Assembly (NCBI GenBank): GCA_023101725.1
Contig: JALJCO010008721.1
Span: forward strand, 124,001 to 188,000
DNA length: 64,000 bases
Reading direction: 5' to 3'
DNA from: Atherinomorus stipes
Taxonomy: Eukaryota; Chordata; Actinopteri; Atheriniformes; Atherinidae
The notes under the pieces were generated by a model that worked only from the letters and a program-made list of their open reading frames with translations, was not told the DNA's origin and did no database searches. The position numbers and the translations under genes are program-made. Shown here piece after piece: positions 42,637 to 52,549 of the stretch (positions are counted from its first letter, which is position 1; each line of letters opens with the position of its first letter).

Positions 42637-42789
42637 TATTTCCCATAATGGGACCCATAATAAACCCATAATGCATTGGGCTTTCGCGGCCGTGATGAAC
42701 CCAGTCAAAGACCGATTTCCCGGTAACCACAGCAGCCAGCGTTTTTTCTGAAAAAAACAGAAAATTGCTGGCAGTGACCTCAGTATGAG

Positions 42790-43183
42790 GTCCTGAGTCC
42801 TGGTCTGAGTGGAGGAGTTAGAGTATCAAAGGGTCTTGTTCCTGTGTCAGAGGAGACTGGGGCAGGTGCAGCGTCTGCAGTGCTGCCAACTCTGCATGTC
42901 ATGGTGACGAAAGAGCTTAGCGTCAAAAAAAAGCTTCGTTCCTATCCCCACCTGTGGTCACTAGCTGTGGGCAGTGACCACATGAACAAGATCGTGGATA
43001 CAAGCGGCCAAAATGAGGCTCCTCCTCAGGACGGCTGGGGTCTCCAAGAGATAAGGAGATGGTTCATCGCAGAGGGGCTCAGAGTAGAGCTGCTCCTCCA
43101 CATCCAGAAGATCCAGATGAGGGGGCTCGGGTATCTGGTTAGGATGCCTCCAGGCTGTGTGGGAGATCCAGGACACACTGGAG
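42790..43183 (+). mobile_element. LINE ORF2 C-terminal fragment, left part
   Basis: Fish LINE text: CACCTGTGGTCACTAGCTGT, ACAAGATCGTGGATACAAGC, then LLLHIQKIQMRGLGYLVRMP in one frame (family: LLLHIERSQMRWFGHLVRMP). It is cut by the MITE at 43184 and resumes at 43794. Confidence 0.7.
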
Positions 43184-43785
43184 GTACAGTATGGGCGATA
43201 CTGAAAATTTTCCTGCTTATATGATACCAGTAGTTTATGGTACTTTTCATCGATACCGATACCTTTGCATTAATATATTGAATGCATGGCAATATTAAAT
43301 ATACGTAAAACTTGAGAACAGAAGTACCTGAAAGAAATGCTTTTAAACAATAATAAATCTTGCTGATAAAGAAATTAAACAAAAATAAGATTATCAAATA
43401 ACTTAAGTACAGGTTAAGATTATTTAAATCTATTCAGTGGAAAATGTTCAAATATAAAATGTACTAATGTAATGTAGTAATATTATAAATTTACCAAAAC
43501 ATAATGTTCAATAACCTGCATTAAACCACTGAAAAATACCAAAACATCATCATCATCATCATTAACAGTAGCAGCATGATTGTGACATTTGATTGGCTAC
43601 CACCATCATGTGATACAGAAGCTAGAGTCTGGCTGTTTTCACAATTAATTTTATTACTTAAAACTCTCAGAAGTGAGAAGAAGTTTCATGTTTTGTATTT
43701 GTACAGTCAAAAAAAGTATCGATTCCAATATTTTGTCTGACTGGTATCGAAGTATCAACTCCAGGGAATCAATGTGCCCATCCCT
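43184..43785. mobile_element. hAT-like MITE inserted in a LINE fragment
   Basis: Flanked by CACTGGAG (43176-43183) and AACTGGAG (43786-43793), an 8-bp target duplication with one mismatch. The ends carry ATGGGCGATACTG and GTGCCCATCCCT, with ATCGATACCGATACC inside. Confidence 0.7.
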
Positions 43786-43793
43786 AACTGGAG

Positions 43794-43905
43794 TGACGAT
43801 GTCTAGGAAGGCCTTGAGATTCACCTGAATGAGCTGGGAGACGCAGCCAGGGGGGGAGGGAAGTGGAAAGAGGATGGGTAGACTTCCTCCCCTGTCATGT
43901 GCTGT
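43794..43905 (+). mobile_element. LINE ORF2 C-terminal fragment, right part
   Basis: TGACGATGTCTAGGAAGGCC and GAATGAGCTGGGAGACGCAG continue the LINE text broken at 43183, ending near GAAAGAGGATGGGTAGACTT. Confidence 0.6.
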
Positions 43906-44900
43906 AATCTCATTTTTTTTTACTCATTTAAAAGAAAAAAATGATACATTACATTTAATGTAATCAGTCTGTTAGGAGCAGTTGTATCACTTTTTTACTT
44001 TAATTTACACTCTAATCTGTTCCTGAAAATAATAAAAAGTAAAAATCAGCTGCTGACTTGTGCTCTGGTCCTTTGGTGATGAGCTGAATTTAAACACATC
44101 CATGTGAGTCCTGCCTGTCTCTAGCTGTGACCTGAATTACATCTGTATTACTGCTTTACACACTTGTAGGAAACAGGGAAATAAGAAGATGCATTTCTCC
44201 GCTGCTGGGAAAACGATGTCACCATGTCGGTGTGAAGAAGCCAACCTGCCTCCACATCCGCCCGCGTGTATTCCCAACACCATCAAACTTCCATTTGATC
44301 TGTGATGAAAGAAATATGGACTCAGTTAAAGCAGCCTTATGAGGGGATCCTCCTCTGACCTCCAATCCCTTCAGATGTTCCTGACATGAAACGCAGCATC
44401 AAAAGCGATGTGTCTGAGATGTGGAGGAGTTTTCCTCTGATGATATTTTGCTCTTTTAAAATGCCTCCACATGAAAATGTTTGGTCAGTCAGAGGTGATT
44501 AAGCCAATCAGTTACCTGTATGAACTATTGTTCCTCTAATTATCTCAGACGAATCCCTCGGTTCTGTCTCACACCTCAGGTTTATCAGCCAGAGGAAATT
44601 ATTCAAGTGTTAATAAGTGAAGGAGAAGGATGTTGGGCTTAAATTAAAAAAAAGCACACAAATGCACATTCTTTATCTCCGATTAAATGTCCTTTTTAAA
44701 TCCAGATTTTCACAAAAATCTTGTGGATATTTGGAAAAATGGAGCCAGATTGATTATGAATTTCAAGTCCTGGAACTTTTTCATGAAAACATAAATATTT
44801 GTTCACCTCATGGGCCAGATTTATCAAAGGTTTGCGTGTATAAAACATGAGCAATCTCATTGCACACGCAAAAAAATGTACAAACTGGTCTATTTTCAGC
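43906..44900. other. Non-coding sequence, no gene seen
   Basis: AT-rich, non-repetitive in part; the block 44200-44560 has balanced composition and could be regulatory, but nothing specific is visible. Confidence 0.3.
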
Positions 44901-44904
44901 GTGC

Positions 44905-46035
44905 TAACCCATTTAGGCCTAAAACGCCTGGAAAAACATACCAGTAAAACCTATGGGAGTCTGTAGAATCACCCCCTAAAACCTGACCATTTCCTAGAAA
45001 TTCAACACTGTTGTCAACGTTTACTAAATAATTGATATCTCAGCCTCTGTAGTAGATAGAAACATAATTCCAAAAGAATCTGAAAGCTTACACTTGTGGC
45101 TTTCACTGGAACATAGTTTTATTATTATAAAACTTCAAAAAAAATTCCAAACATAATAATAATAATTATTACTATTATTATTATCATTAATTAATTAATA
45201 ATAATAATAATTGTGCTATTTATGTTTATTCCAATGGTGTATGAATTACATCTTGCTAATTATTATTATTATTATTTTAATTATTTTTTATTATTATGTT
45301 ATTTATACTCAATTACACATAACATTACGATAAAAAGTCAGTCTTTTTTCTGTTATTGTTTTATCGTCACAATCAATTAGTATTATTACTGGTCTTACCT
45401 CCATATCGCCGCGAACCTGTCCCGGGACATGTAATTGGGAAGCTGCGTCTCCAGTAATCTCTTCGCACTGGAAGCACCATGAGCCCCATGCTGATGCACA
45501 GGCCAATGAACGTCTTCATTTCTTCCACAGTCACGTCAGACCACTAGCTGTAGTGGTGTCGCATCTGTAGGTATATTTACTTTCAACCCTGGGGCGCGAT
45601 TGAAATGATCTCGGGGATTCGAGTGAAAATTTTCCGTTCTCCATTCGGTTTCAAAGCCTCTAAAATCTTCATCGGCATCTTCATCGTCTAAAAACATATG
45701 TCTCAGCCACATATCGTTGTCAATTGGATCCAGTGACTCAGCTTCCTCAAACAGGTCCTCTATATCACTCCCGTCACTTATGTCACTTCCTCCCGTAATG
45801 TTGCTGCTTGTGTCCGCCATGACTGCTTGGAAACTTCCTAAACATCCCCTACGAGGCCCACGTCACCATCACTTATATTATTCTGAAGCATTTAATTGGT
45901 CAAGAGACCGAGAATTGGTGAGAAAAAAAAAAAAGACATATCCGCTTTCCCGGCCTGAAAGGTAGAAATGCGCCACAGCGCTCCCGGCTCTAATGGTAGA
46001 AACGCGGTACTGCACTCCCGGCCTAAATGGGCTAA
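44905..46035. mobile_element. piggyBac-type deletion derivative
   Basis: The left end TAACCCATTTAGGCCTAAAA mirrors the right end, whose reverse complement reads TTAGCCCATTTAGGCC. The flanks look like decayed TTAA. The N-terminal part of a piggyBac transposase lies on the minus strand near the right end and the catalytic core is deleted. (AAT)n runs fill 45155-45300. Confidence 0.65.
45398..45820 (-). pseudogene. piggyBac transposase N-terminal part, frameshifted
   Basis: From ATG at 45820: an acidic N-terminus (GSDISDGSDIEDLFEEAESL), then DFRGFETEWRTENF and PTDATPLQLVV before a stop. The adjacent frame continues SDVTVEEMKTFIGLCISMGL and VLPVRRDYWRR, and a third frame adds NYMSRDRFAAIWR up to a donor-like GG|GTAAG context at about 45398. 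The order (acid region, P-x-D-x-T-P-L, T-V-E-E-M-K-x-F-I-G-L, D-Y-W, M-S-R-D-R-F) fits piggyBac/PGBD proteins. The DDD catalytic part is not present. Confidence 0.75.
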
Positions 46036-46039
46036 AAGA

Positions 46040-46690
46040 GCTGCGTCTTTCAAAGGTGCTAAATAGCGCATCTTATCTAGATAATACGTCTGCTGCACTG
46101 AATATGGAGTATGGGGCGTTTACACGCAATTGTACATGTGATGGGAGGAGAAAATGTAAATATATCAATTTAGCACTCGCAAAGCGGTTTATCAACTGTG
46201 AGATGGTTTGTGTGGCTGGTTGTTTGTGTAGACTTCAGCTGCTGACTTTTGCTGACTTCAAGTCAGCAAAAGGCTTCAGCTTCTGATGGGGACGATGCTG
46301 GACACATTACTGATTCAAAATCATTTTTCATGAGCAGAGAGGGCAACGTATTTAGTTCTCATTGTTGAATTCAGTAAAAATCAAGATAGCAGACACCACT
46401 ATTTAACACGGGTGTAAAACATTCTGGACAAATGAAGCAGAAAGTTTGCAGCCACTGTGGAGGCTAATTATAATTAAAGCTGACGCTAATTGTGTCTTTT
46501 TATTTCGCCTTTTTGCTAACTTCACATTTTAACTTGGATTTTAGCGGCTGGACAGGATCACAGGATCACCTGGCAGTGCAAGCCGCTGGAGCCGTTGGCA
46601 TTGTGCCAAACAAACAGGCCACACCTTATGCGTAATAGAGGCCATGTTTGAGAAGAACTAAATGTTGTAAGTACTAAATGTAGTATTTTA
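46040..46690. other. Non-coding sequence, no gene seen
   Basis: Contains a short tandem TCAGCTGCTGACTTTTGCTGACTTCA duplication-like stretch near 46245-46275; otherwise featureless. Confidence 0.3.
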
Positions 46691-46699
46691 TTCATTTTT

Positions 46700-47022
46700 C
46701 AGCAGAGTCACACAACAGTGGTTTTTAGTCAGCTAATAGCAAGTCTAAACGTGTCTTTCCTTTACCCCGCCACTTAGGAGGCTAATCTTCATTAGCTCTT
46801 GTTAGTTTCGAGTTAGCTCAGTTAGCGTTTAGCCCAGAGTACGTCAGCTGTCAATCATTTCCCATGCGGCTCGGAGCGGCCTTGCCTTTGCCCATTTTAG
46901 TATTTTCCAGGAGTGACGACACGGCAAGATGGCGACGGTGGGACACGCCCAACTGGCTTCACTTTTAGCTCTTCAGAAACCAACGGGTGACGTAGTGGAA
47001 GGTTTGTCCCTCCAACGGTCTA
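46700..47022 (-). mobile_element. Inverted second copy of the 12828 repeat (left half)
   Basis: The reverse complement aligns with 12828-13140: TAGACCGTT, CAAGATGGCGA region, ATTGACAGCTGAC, CTGGGCTA, AGTGGCGGGGTAAAGG. The distance between copies is about 34 kb. Confidence 0.65.
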
Positions 47023-47239
47023 TGGGTATAATGGAGCTTCTTCCTCTTCTTTCTTCCTTCTTCTGGTCAGACTTAAGCTTAACACTGCCCCAGTGCTTTC
47101 CAGTGGTACTGCTTTGATTGCTCTGTCTGGATACAAATCCACCATTTTTCCAAAAACAAAATTTAAAGGAGCAGAAGATGGACAAAACACTCTGTGTGTA
47201 TACATAATTAATATAAAGCACTAAATGGCTCAGTTACTT

Positions 47240-47457
47240 CAGCTGGAAACCAGATGTGCTTTTTTTTAAGGATTTTTTGGGCTCTAGTGGCCTTTATACG
47301 ACAGTGCATAATGACAGGAAGGGGACAGAGAGAGTGGGGAGAGACATGCAGCAAAGGGTCCTCAACTGGGAATTGAACTGGGGCGGACTGCGCTGAGGAA
47401 CTGTAGCCTCTGTTCATGGGGTGGCTGCTCAACCAACTGAGCTAAACACCGCCCCGT
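47240..47457 (-). mobile_element. tRNA-derived SINE, family C
   Basis: On the minus strand a tRNA-like head reads GGTGTTTAGCTCAGTTGGTT (box A) and CAGTTCAATTCCC (box B). The body ends in CCAAAAAATCCTT and A/T. Too diverged in its stem pairing to be a functional tRNA gene. Confidence 0.75.
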
Positions 47458-47494
47458 GCTTTTTTTTCTTGAAGAAAATAATTTTTCATCCATC

Positions 47495-47760
47495 TTAGAC
47501 AGACTTTATTGTCATTGAAAGATACAGACTACACAGAATGAAATTTCTTGTATGGCTCATGGCACCAATAGCAAACTAAAATAAAATGTGGAATTAAAGT
47601 CACAAATATTAAATAGCCATAAATACAAAAAGTGACATAAAAAATAACAATATAGATGAATATGAACAGATTTTACAGGTGGCAAAAATGGAGGTCTATA
47701 ACATTGTGCATTTCCAAGAAAAGATGCATTTATTAGTGGCAATAAAATGCACTAAATAAA
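47495..47760 (-). repeat. Possible LINE 3' end
   Basis: GACAGACTTTATTGTCATTG and AGAATGAAATTTCTTGTATG resemble the reverse of common fish LINE 3' UTR ends (CAATGACAATAAAG). The extent to the right is uncertain. Confidence 0.4.
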
Positions 47761-48850
47761 TCTTTGTGGAAGGTAGAGCTGAAAAATGTGCGGAAGCCTC
47801 TTTTCTTTCTCTCTCATTAACACTGTTCCTGCCTGAGTTTATTGACTGTGTTGCAGACTGATTTCTTTCTCAACGGGTGAGTTTATATCCTTAGGTCATG
47901 TGACATTTTACACTCAGATGAATTTCTGACTGTAGCTATCAGCAACATTCATCATTAAACACTCCAACAAAGGAAGTGAATACATACGCATGTACACTTT
48001 TTAAATTTTTACTATTTTACCTTCATTTCACTTCATTTATCCCGAGCACTTCGCCTCAATCTAAATATGGTATTCAAAGCCATTTCATGTAAAAAGTCAG
48101 GAAAATTTCAGTTTCAGATTGAAAGAGAAGAAAATTACAGAAAGATGCTACCAGCCAGTCCAAAAGTGAGGAGTGTTTGGAAAACGGCTCTACTGCTGTT
48201 TCCTATTTGTTTCACCTAAGGCAGTGCAGATACACCATCAGCATGTTGCCTCAGCGACATTTGATAACTTCATTTCCCCAGAAAAAGACTAACTTCACTA
48301 ATAACAGAACATTCAGACTCATTTTGAGTCATTTCCTTTTTCCCTGTTATAATATTCAAACTCGCCGCAGAGAATAAGACGGACGTCCGTGCATCCGTCA
48401 GCGTGGAGATACTCTGCTCTTAATGCTCAGCCTTATTAGACCGGACGCCGTTCATAATTCTCCATCTCTCACCGATGTTTAATTCATGCTCCTCTCAGTC
48501 TGACACATTCAGCTTCATTTCAGCTCCAACAAAGAGCAGCTGCTAATGGTCCTTTTAAAGAGGAGGATTAAAATAAAACTCACCACTGGACAGTACGGGG
48601 GGAGGACAGACGGAGAGAAGAGGAGACGGTGGCAGAAATATATTAACTGCTGTATGTGGGGAGTTTGACCTTTGCTACAGGGAGGTCTATATCAGAGAAA
48701 ATGGACTGAAAACACGGGCTCTGTTAATTAGTCTGCTGGTACTTTAATATTTACCTTTTCACCTCAGAGCCTGTAGTTAAATCAGGAGGCAGTCAAATTA
48801 AAAGTTCGTAGTTCTTTTGTGCATGCTGTGATTTGTTTCTGCTCATTGTC
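47761..48850. other. Non-coding sequence, no gene seen
   Basis: 48380-48620 is balanced and non-repetitive; otherwise AT-rich. Confidence 0.3.
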
Positions 48851-48926
48851 ATTAATACTTTGATATATACATATACATATACATATACATATATGTATAT
48901 ATCTATACTGTGTAGATAGATAGATA

Positions 48927-49378
48927 CAGTCGTCCTCAAAATTATTCTTATCCTCCAATTAAAGAAGGAAAAAGCAGTTGTAAGTAAAATAAGTTGAAAT
49001 TGACAAAAGTAAAAATAAATAGAAATTCTATGAAAATCGTGACATTGATTTTGAATTGTGGTTAAACAAAAATATTCAAAACAAACGCACAAAAAATAAA
49101 ACAAGTAAACAAGCATGATGGGGCTCCGAAGCTACACCTGTTGACAGGTATTTTGGTGCACTGTTCATGGGAAAGGTGCTCTAATGCGTCTGGGACAGTT
49201 TTTATTATTATTATTATGTTTAACTATAATTCATAACCAAAATTTTATTTCACTCACTTATCATTTTAAGATTTTTTAAAAATTTATTGAGTTCCTTTAG
49301 TTTCTTGTTATTTGAATTTCCATTGTTAATTTAGCCTTTTCTTTAATTGGAGGGTATGAATATTTCTGAGGATGACTG
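48927..49378. mobile_element. Tc1-like MITE, family T, copy 3, inverted and internally deleted
   Basis: The ends CAGTCGTCCTCAAAATTATT and GAGGATGACTG are inverted, flanked by TA on both sides (48925-48926, 49379-49380). The central block (CATGATGGGGCTCCGAAGCT, GGTGCACTGTTCATGGGAAA) is reversed relative to copies 1 and 2. Confidence 0.85.
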
Positions 49379-49384
49379 TATTTA

Positions 49385-49680
49385 CAGTTGTGCTATAAAT
49401 TTTACCATGAAAGATGGAAAAAAAATCAGCCAACAGTGAAATAAGTAGAAATTGGCAAAATTAATAATAAATACAATTTTACGAAGATCACAAAATTGAT
49501 TTTGAATTGTGATTCAACAGAAAAACTGAAAATGAAACAAGCACGATGGGACTCCTGAGCTAAAATTTTGTTCAGCCCCACTTTGAGACAATCACTGCAA
49601 TCAAGTGTTTTCTGTAACGCCCAATCAGATGTCTGCACCTGCTGACAAATATTTCAATCCGCTTGGGGGTAAAACATTTT
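49385..49680. mobile_element. Related MITE fragment, family T-like
   Basis: GATGGGACTCCTGAGCTAAA, GAGACAATCACTGCAATCAA and GTCTGCACCTGCTGACAAAT match the central block of family T but with different ends (ACAGTTGTGCTATAAATTTT). Directly adjacent to copy 3. Confidence 0.55.
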
Positions 49681-49689
49681 AAGGGCCAC

Positions 49690-51400
49690 TTAAAAACTCC
49701 CACCACGTTAAGATGAGCTCAGTGCGATGGAAACCAAAGTTGTGCTTGTAAAAGTTCACTTTTTTTTTGTGTGGTTTCGCTCAACGCCTCACATTTGTAG
49801 TCCAAACATCGCACCAGTCACACATCGTTCTCTTGTTTGGTTTCTGGGTTTGATTTTCTGACAAAGCTGTTATGCTGTTCTTGTCTACACTTGATGTGTC
49901 CTTGAACACACCACCAAAGTAACTGTCAGGAGAGATGAAACTGACGGTGGGGGATTGTTGAGCTTTCACACATTTCATATCTCAACAGGTAAACTTTTGT
50001 AACTAGCGGGGAAAATTTCAAGCTGCTCAGAGATGAAATATTTGACTCTTAATTCAAATAAATCAAATAAGTAAAGAGATGCTTTTTTAAACGGCATGTT
50101 TTAGAGATTTTAGTCTTTGTTGCGTTCAGGGACACTTTGTAATTGTGTGTGGTCAGAGTTTGGGGAAAAAAATTAGAGCACTTTGTCAGCTCTTGATGTG
50201 TCCTTGAATTCACCATGAGGGAAATAAAAAGAGACAGAGCGTCTTCCGTGAACTGTGGCTGAACTGGTGGAAATCTACCTGAGAACTGGTTTGGGAAATG
50301 ATCCGCAGTGGTGTGATTAATCCCAGTTAGCAGTTACTGGAAGAGACGACAGCGCAGTCTGCATTGGAAATGTTCGCAAGTGACAGGCAGCGTCTCTTCA
50401 GAAACAAATGTTTCCCAGAGAACACACACACACACACCCACACACACACAAGTCTGTGTCGATAAGTGACATTTTCCATCACACAACTCCTCTTTTAACA
50501 TTAAATCATGAAATTCAAATGTGGCTCGATGAATCTGAGCCTCAAAGCGGCGGCTCCTCTCACATGCTGACATCTCTGTGAGAGTCGCTGGTTTTAAAGT
50601 TTAAACACAGACGTGAGCCTGCCTCAGCTCACTTTCTGAATATTTTAAGGAGAAACTTAACAGGAGGCAGATGAAGGATGAAGGTGAGAGGCTGCTGCCA
50701 CCCAGATTAAACCCGACGTATTAAAACCGAGTTAACGTCGACTCTGCGCTCAGGTATGATGGTTTTAATCCAGGGGCTGGATTTCCGGATAGATCTGCTT
50801 TTATCAGTTCACCGCACATTGTTTAGGAGTCCACACACCTGCGAAGAAGAGCAGCAGAAAGAAAGTTTTAATTAGGCCAAACTTCTCATGTTCGTCCTCA
50901 TAAAGGAAACAAGAGAGTGCAGATCAGACATCGCCCAAAGACAATAAGATGAAAAGTTGCTGGAAAGGCTGCTCGCTTCAAAGAGGCTGTGCTACGATGA
51001 ATGAATCTCAGAGTGATGAGGCGTTCACTGAGCGTGTGGGGTGCGACCACACACCAGTCCAGGATTATTACATTCAACACTGCTGCTGCTGGGTAAGTGG
51101 GACCATCAGAGGGGCTTTTCACACATCAGCTCAGTTTACATCCCAGTTTCAGGAGCGTTGGCCCCTTAACCAGAGGCACCAGTAGTAGTATTAGATACAC
51201 CAGTATTACCAATATCAGTATACCAGTAACACCAGTATTGGATACTGGTAATGTAGACAACTTCAAGTCTTGGCTTAATCTGCCTGGCTAACCTGTTGTT
51301 GCTGGTGTACACCGTTTTATAGGAATTTGATTTATTTCATTTGTTATCATTTTATACTCTGCTTATGATTTTATGCTTTCATTTATTTCATTGTTAACGA
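49690..51400. other. Non-coding sequence, no gene seen
   Basis: Includes a CA repeat at 50422-50450. A frame at 50949-51090 ends at a donor-like CTGG|GTAAGT but has no recognisable peptide. CAGTA/CAGTATTAC words at 51180-51245 form a short imperfect tandem stretch. Confidence 0.3.
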
Positions 51401-51403
51401 CTG

Positions 51404-51600
51404 TAGGGCTGATGACATGGCCTAAAATCAATATCACGATATATTGAGCAGTGCACCTCAGTATGGGGTGAAGTCACGAGACTATAGAGGCACATGTAGC
51501 TCAGCGTCTTAAAGGGAGATGAGCCCAGCCAAACTATAGACAGACAAAAAACACTTTTCTTTATATTTTATTAAAACCCCAAATATAGACTAATCCGACG
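51404..51600 (+). repeat. hAT-like repeat fragment, second copy of the 17773 type
   Basis: TAGGGCTGATGACATGGCCT, AATCAATATCACGATATATT and CAGCGTCTTAAAGGGA follow 17773-17930 closely. Confidence 0.6.
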
Positions 51601-52062
51601 AGCATTTTGTTTGTTGCGCCATCTTGCGGCGCTGCCTTTGTTTGGGTAATGAGTCCCAATGACCTCCTATCTGCTAACATGGAAAGCAGCGTGAATATCT
51701 GGATTTACAATGTTTGACAGTCATTTAAGGTAATGATTACCTATAAGTATGTTATCTGGAGATCACAGACTTATTCTGACATATTATTTTTACATCAGCG
51801 CATTAATGTAAACTATTATTCATCTCCAGAAACTGGCATTAATTACAAGCTACTGTGGAATAACACGCAGGCAGGGCCGCCGTAGGCCCCTGCGCTGATA
51901 AGTTTTTGGAGTCCCTGTCAGGTCCTCCAAATTTACTCGATTTTTCTCTTTTTTTTTTTAAAAGTATCATTATAGAAAATAATATCTAAGCCTGCTCCGA
52001 GTGTTTTGTTTTTAGTTTGACATGATATTGATGTTTCGATAATGTGAGCAGAATGAATAATA

Positions 52063-52147
52063 ATAGTAATAATGATAATAATAATAATAATAATAATAAT
52101 ATAAAATCTAAAATAAATAATAATAAAATATAAATAAATAAATAATA
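52063..52147. repeat. (AAT)n microsatellite
   Basis: Imperfect AAT/AAAT repeats of about 85 bp. Confidence 0.85.
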
Positions 52148-52429
52148 GCAGCAACAAATCAAACTAGACTTTAAGAAAGGATCAAACTGGCTGATTAGTT
52201 CATGCTGCTCAAATAACTGCCATTACCGGAGTCTCCAACCTGTGGTTCACTCCTGAAAGCTATCAAGTCCAAATTCAGCCAAATATTTCACACCTGCAGC
52301 CCCCCTCTATAGAACCCGTGTCCAGTGTTCACATTGGTCATTTACCTGTTTCTCTAGTTTGGAGTCTGCTGTTCCACAGTCGGCTGCTGGATTAATATAA
52401 GCAATCATGGTTTTTCTGGGGACGTCACT

Positions 52430-52545
52430 GTCAGAATTCATTTTCTGCACCGCAGGAGGGTCGTGGGGAACTGGAGTCTGATATCAGGTGAGAGGCAGCT
52501 ACACCTGGACAGGTCGCCAGTCTGTCTCCGTGGACGTCACGGCCT
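52430..52545 (-). mobile_element. L2-type retroposon 3' fragment, copy 4
   Basis: ATTCATTTTCTGCACCGCAG and CACCTGGACAGGTCGCCAGT match the start of the 7828 repeat. Confidence 0.6.
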
Positions 52546-52549
52546 TCTG

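Larger units (their letters stand above)
41558..42714. mobile_element. THAP + YqaJ two-gene DNA transposon, deleted copy 2 (ISL2EU-like)
   Basis: The ends CGGTCTTTGTCAGTCAGGTG and (reverse complement of the right end) CGGTCTTTGACTGGGTTCAT are inverted, each flanked by AT (41556-41557 and 42715-42716). The YqaJ/SWIM N-terminal frame runs rightward from the left end and the THAP exon leftward from the right end. This mirrors copy 1 at 5249-6339 in opposite orientation and with different TIRs. The internal coding regions have been deleted. Confidence 0.7.

Noticed and set aside
45717..45965. 82-codon plus-strand frame
   Set aside because: Antisense of the piggyBac transposase N-terminus.
47240..47457. 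tRNA gene
   Set aside because: Box A and B are present but the acceptor and anticodon stems do not pair and the sequence runs into a SINE body.
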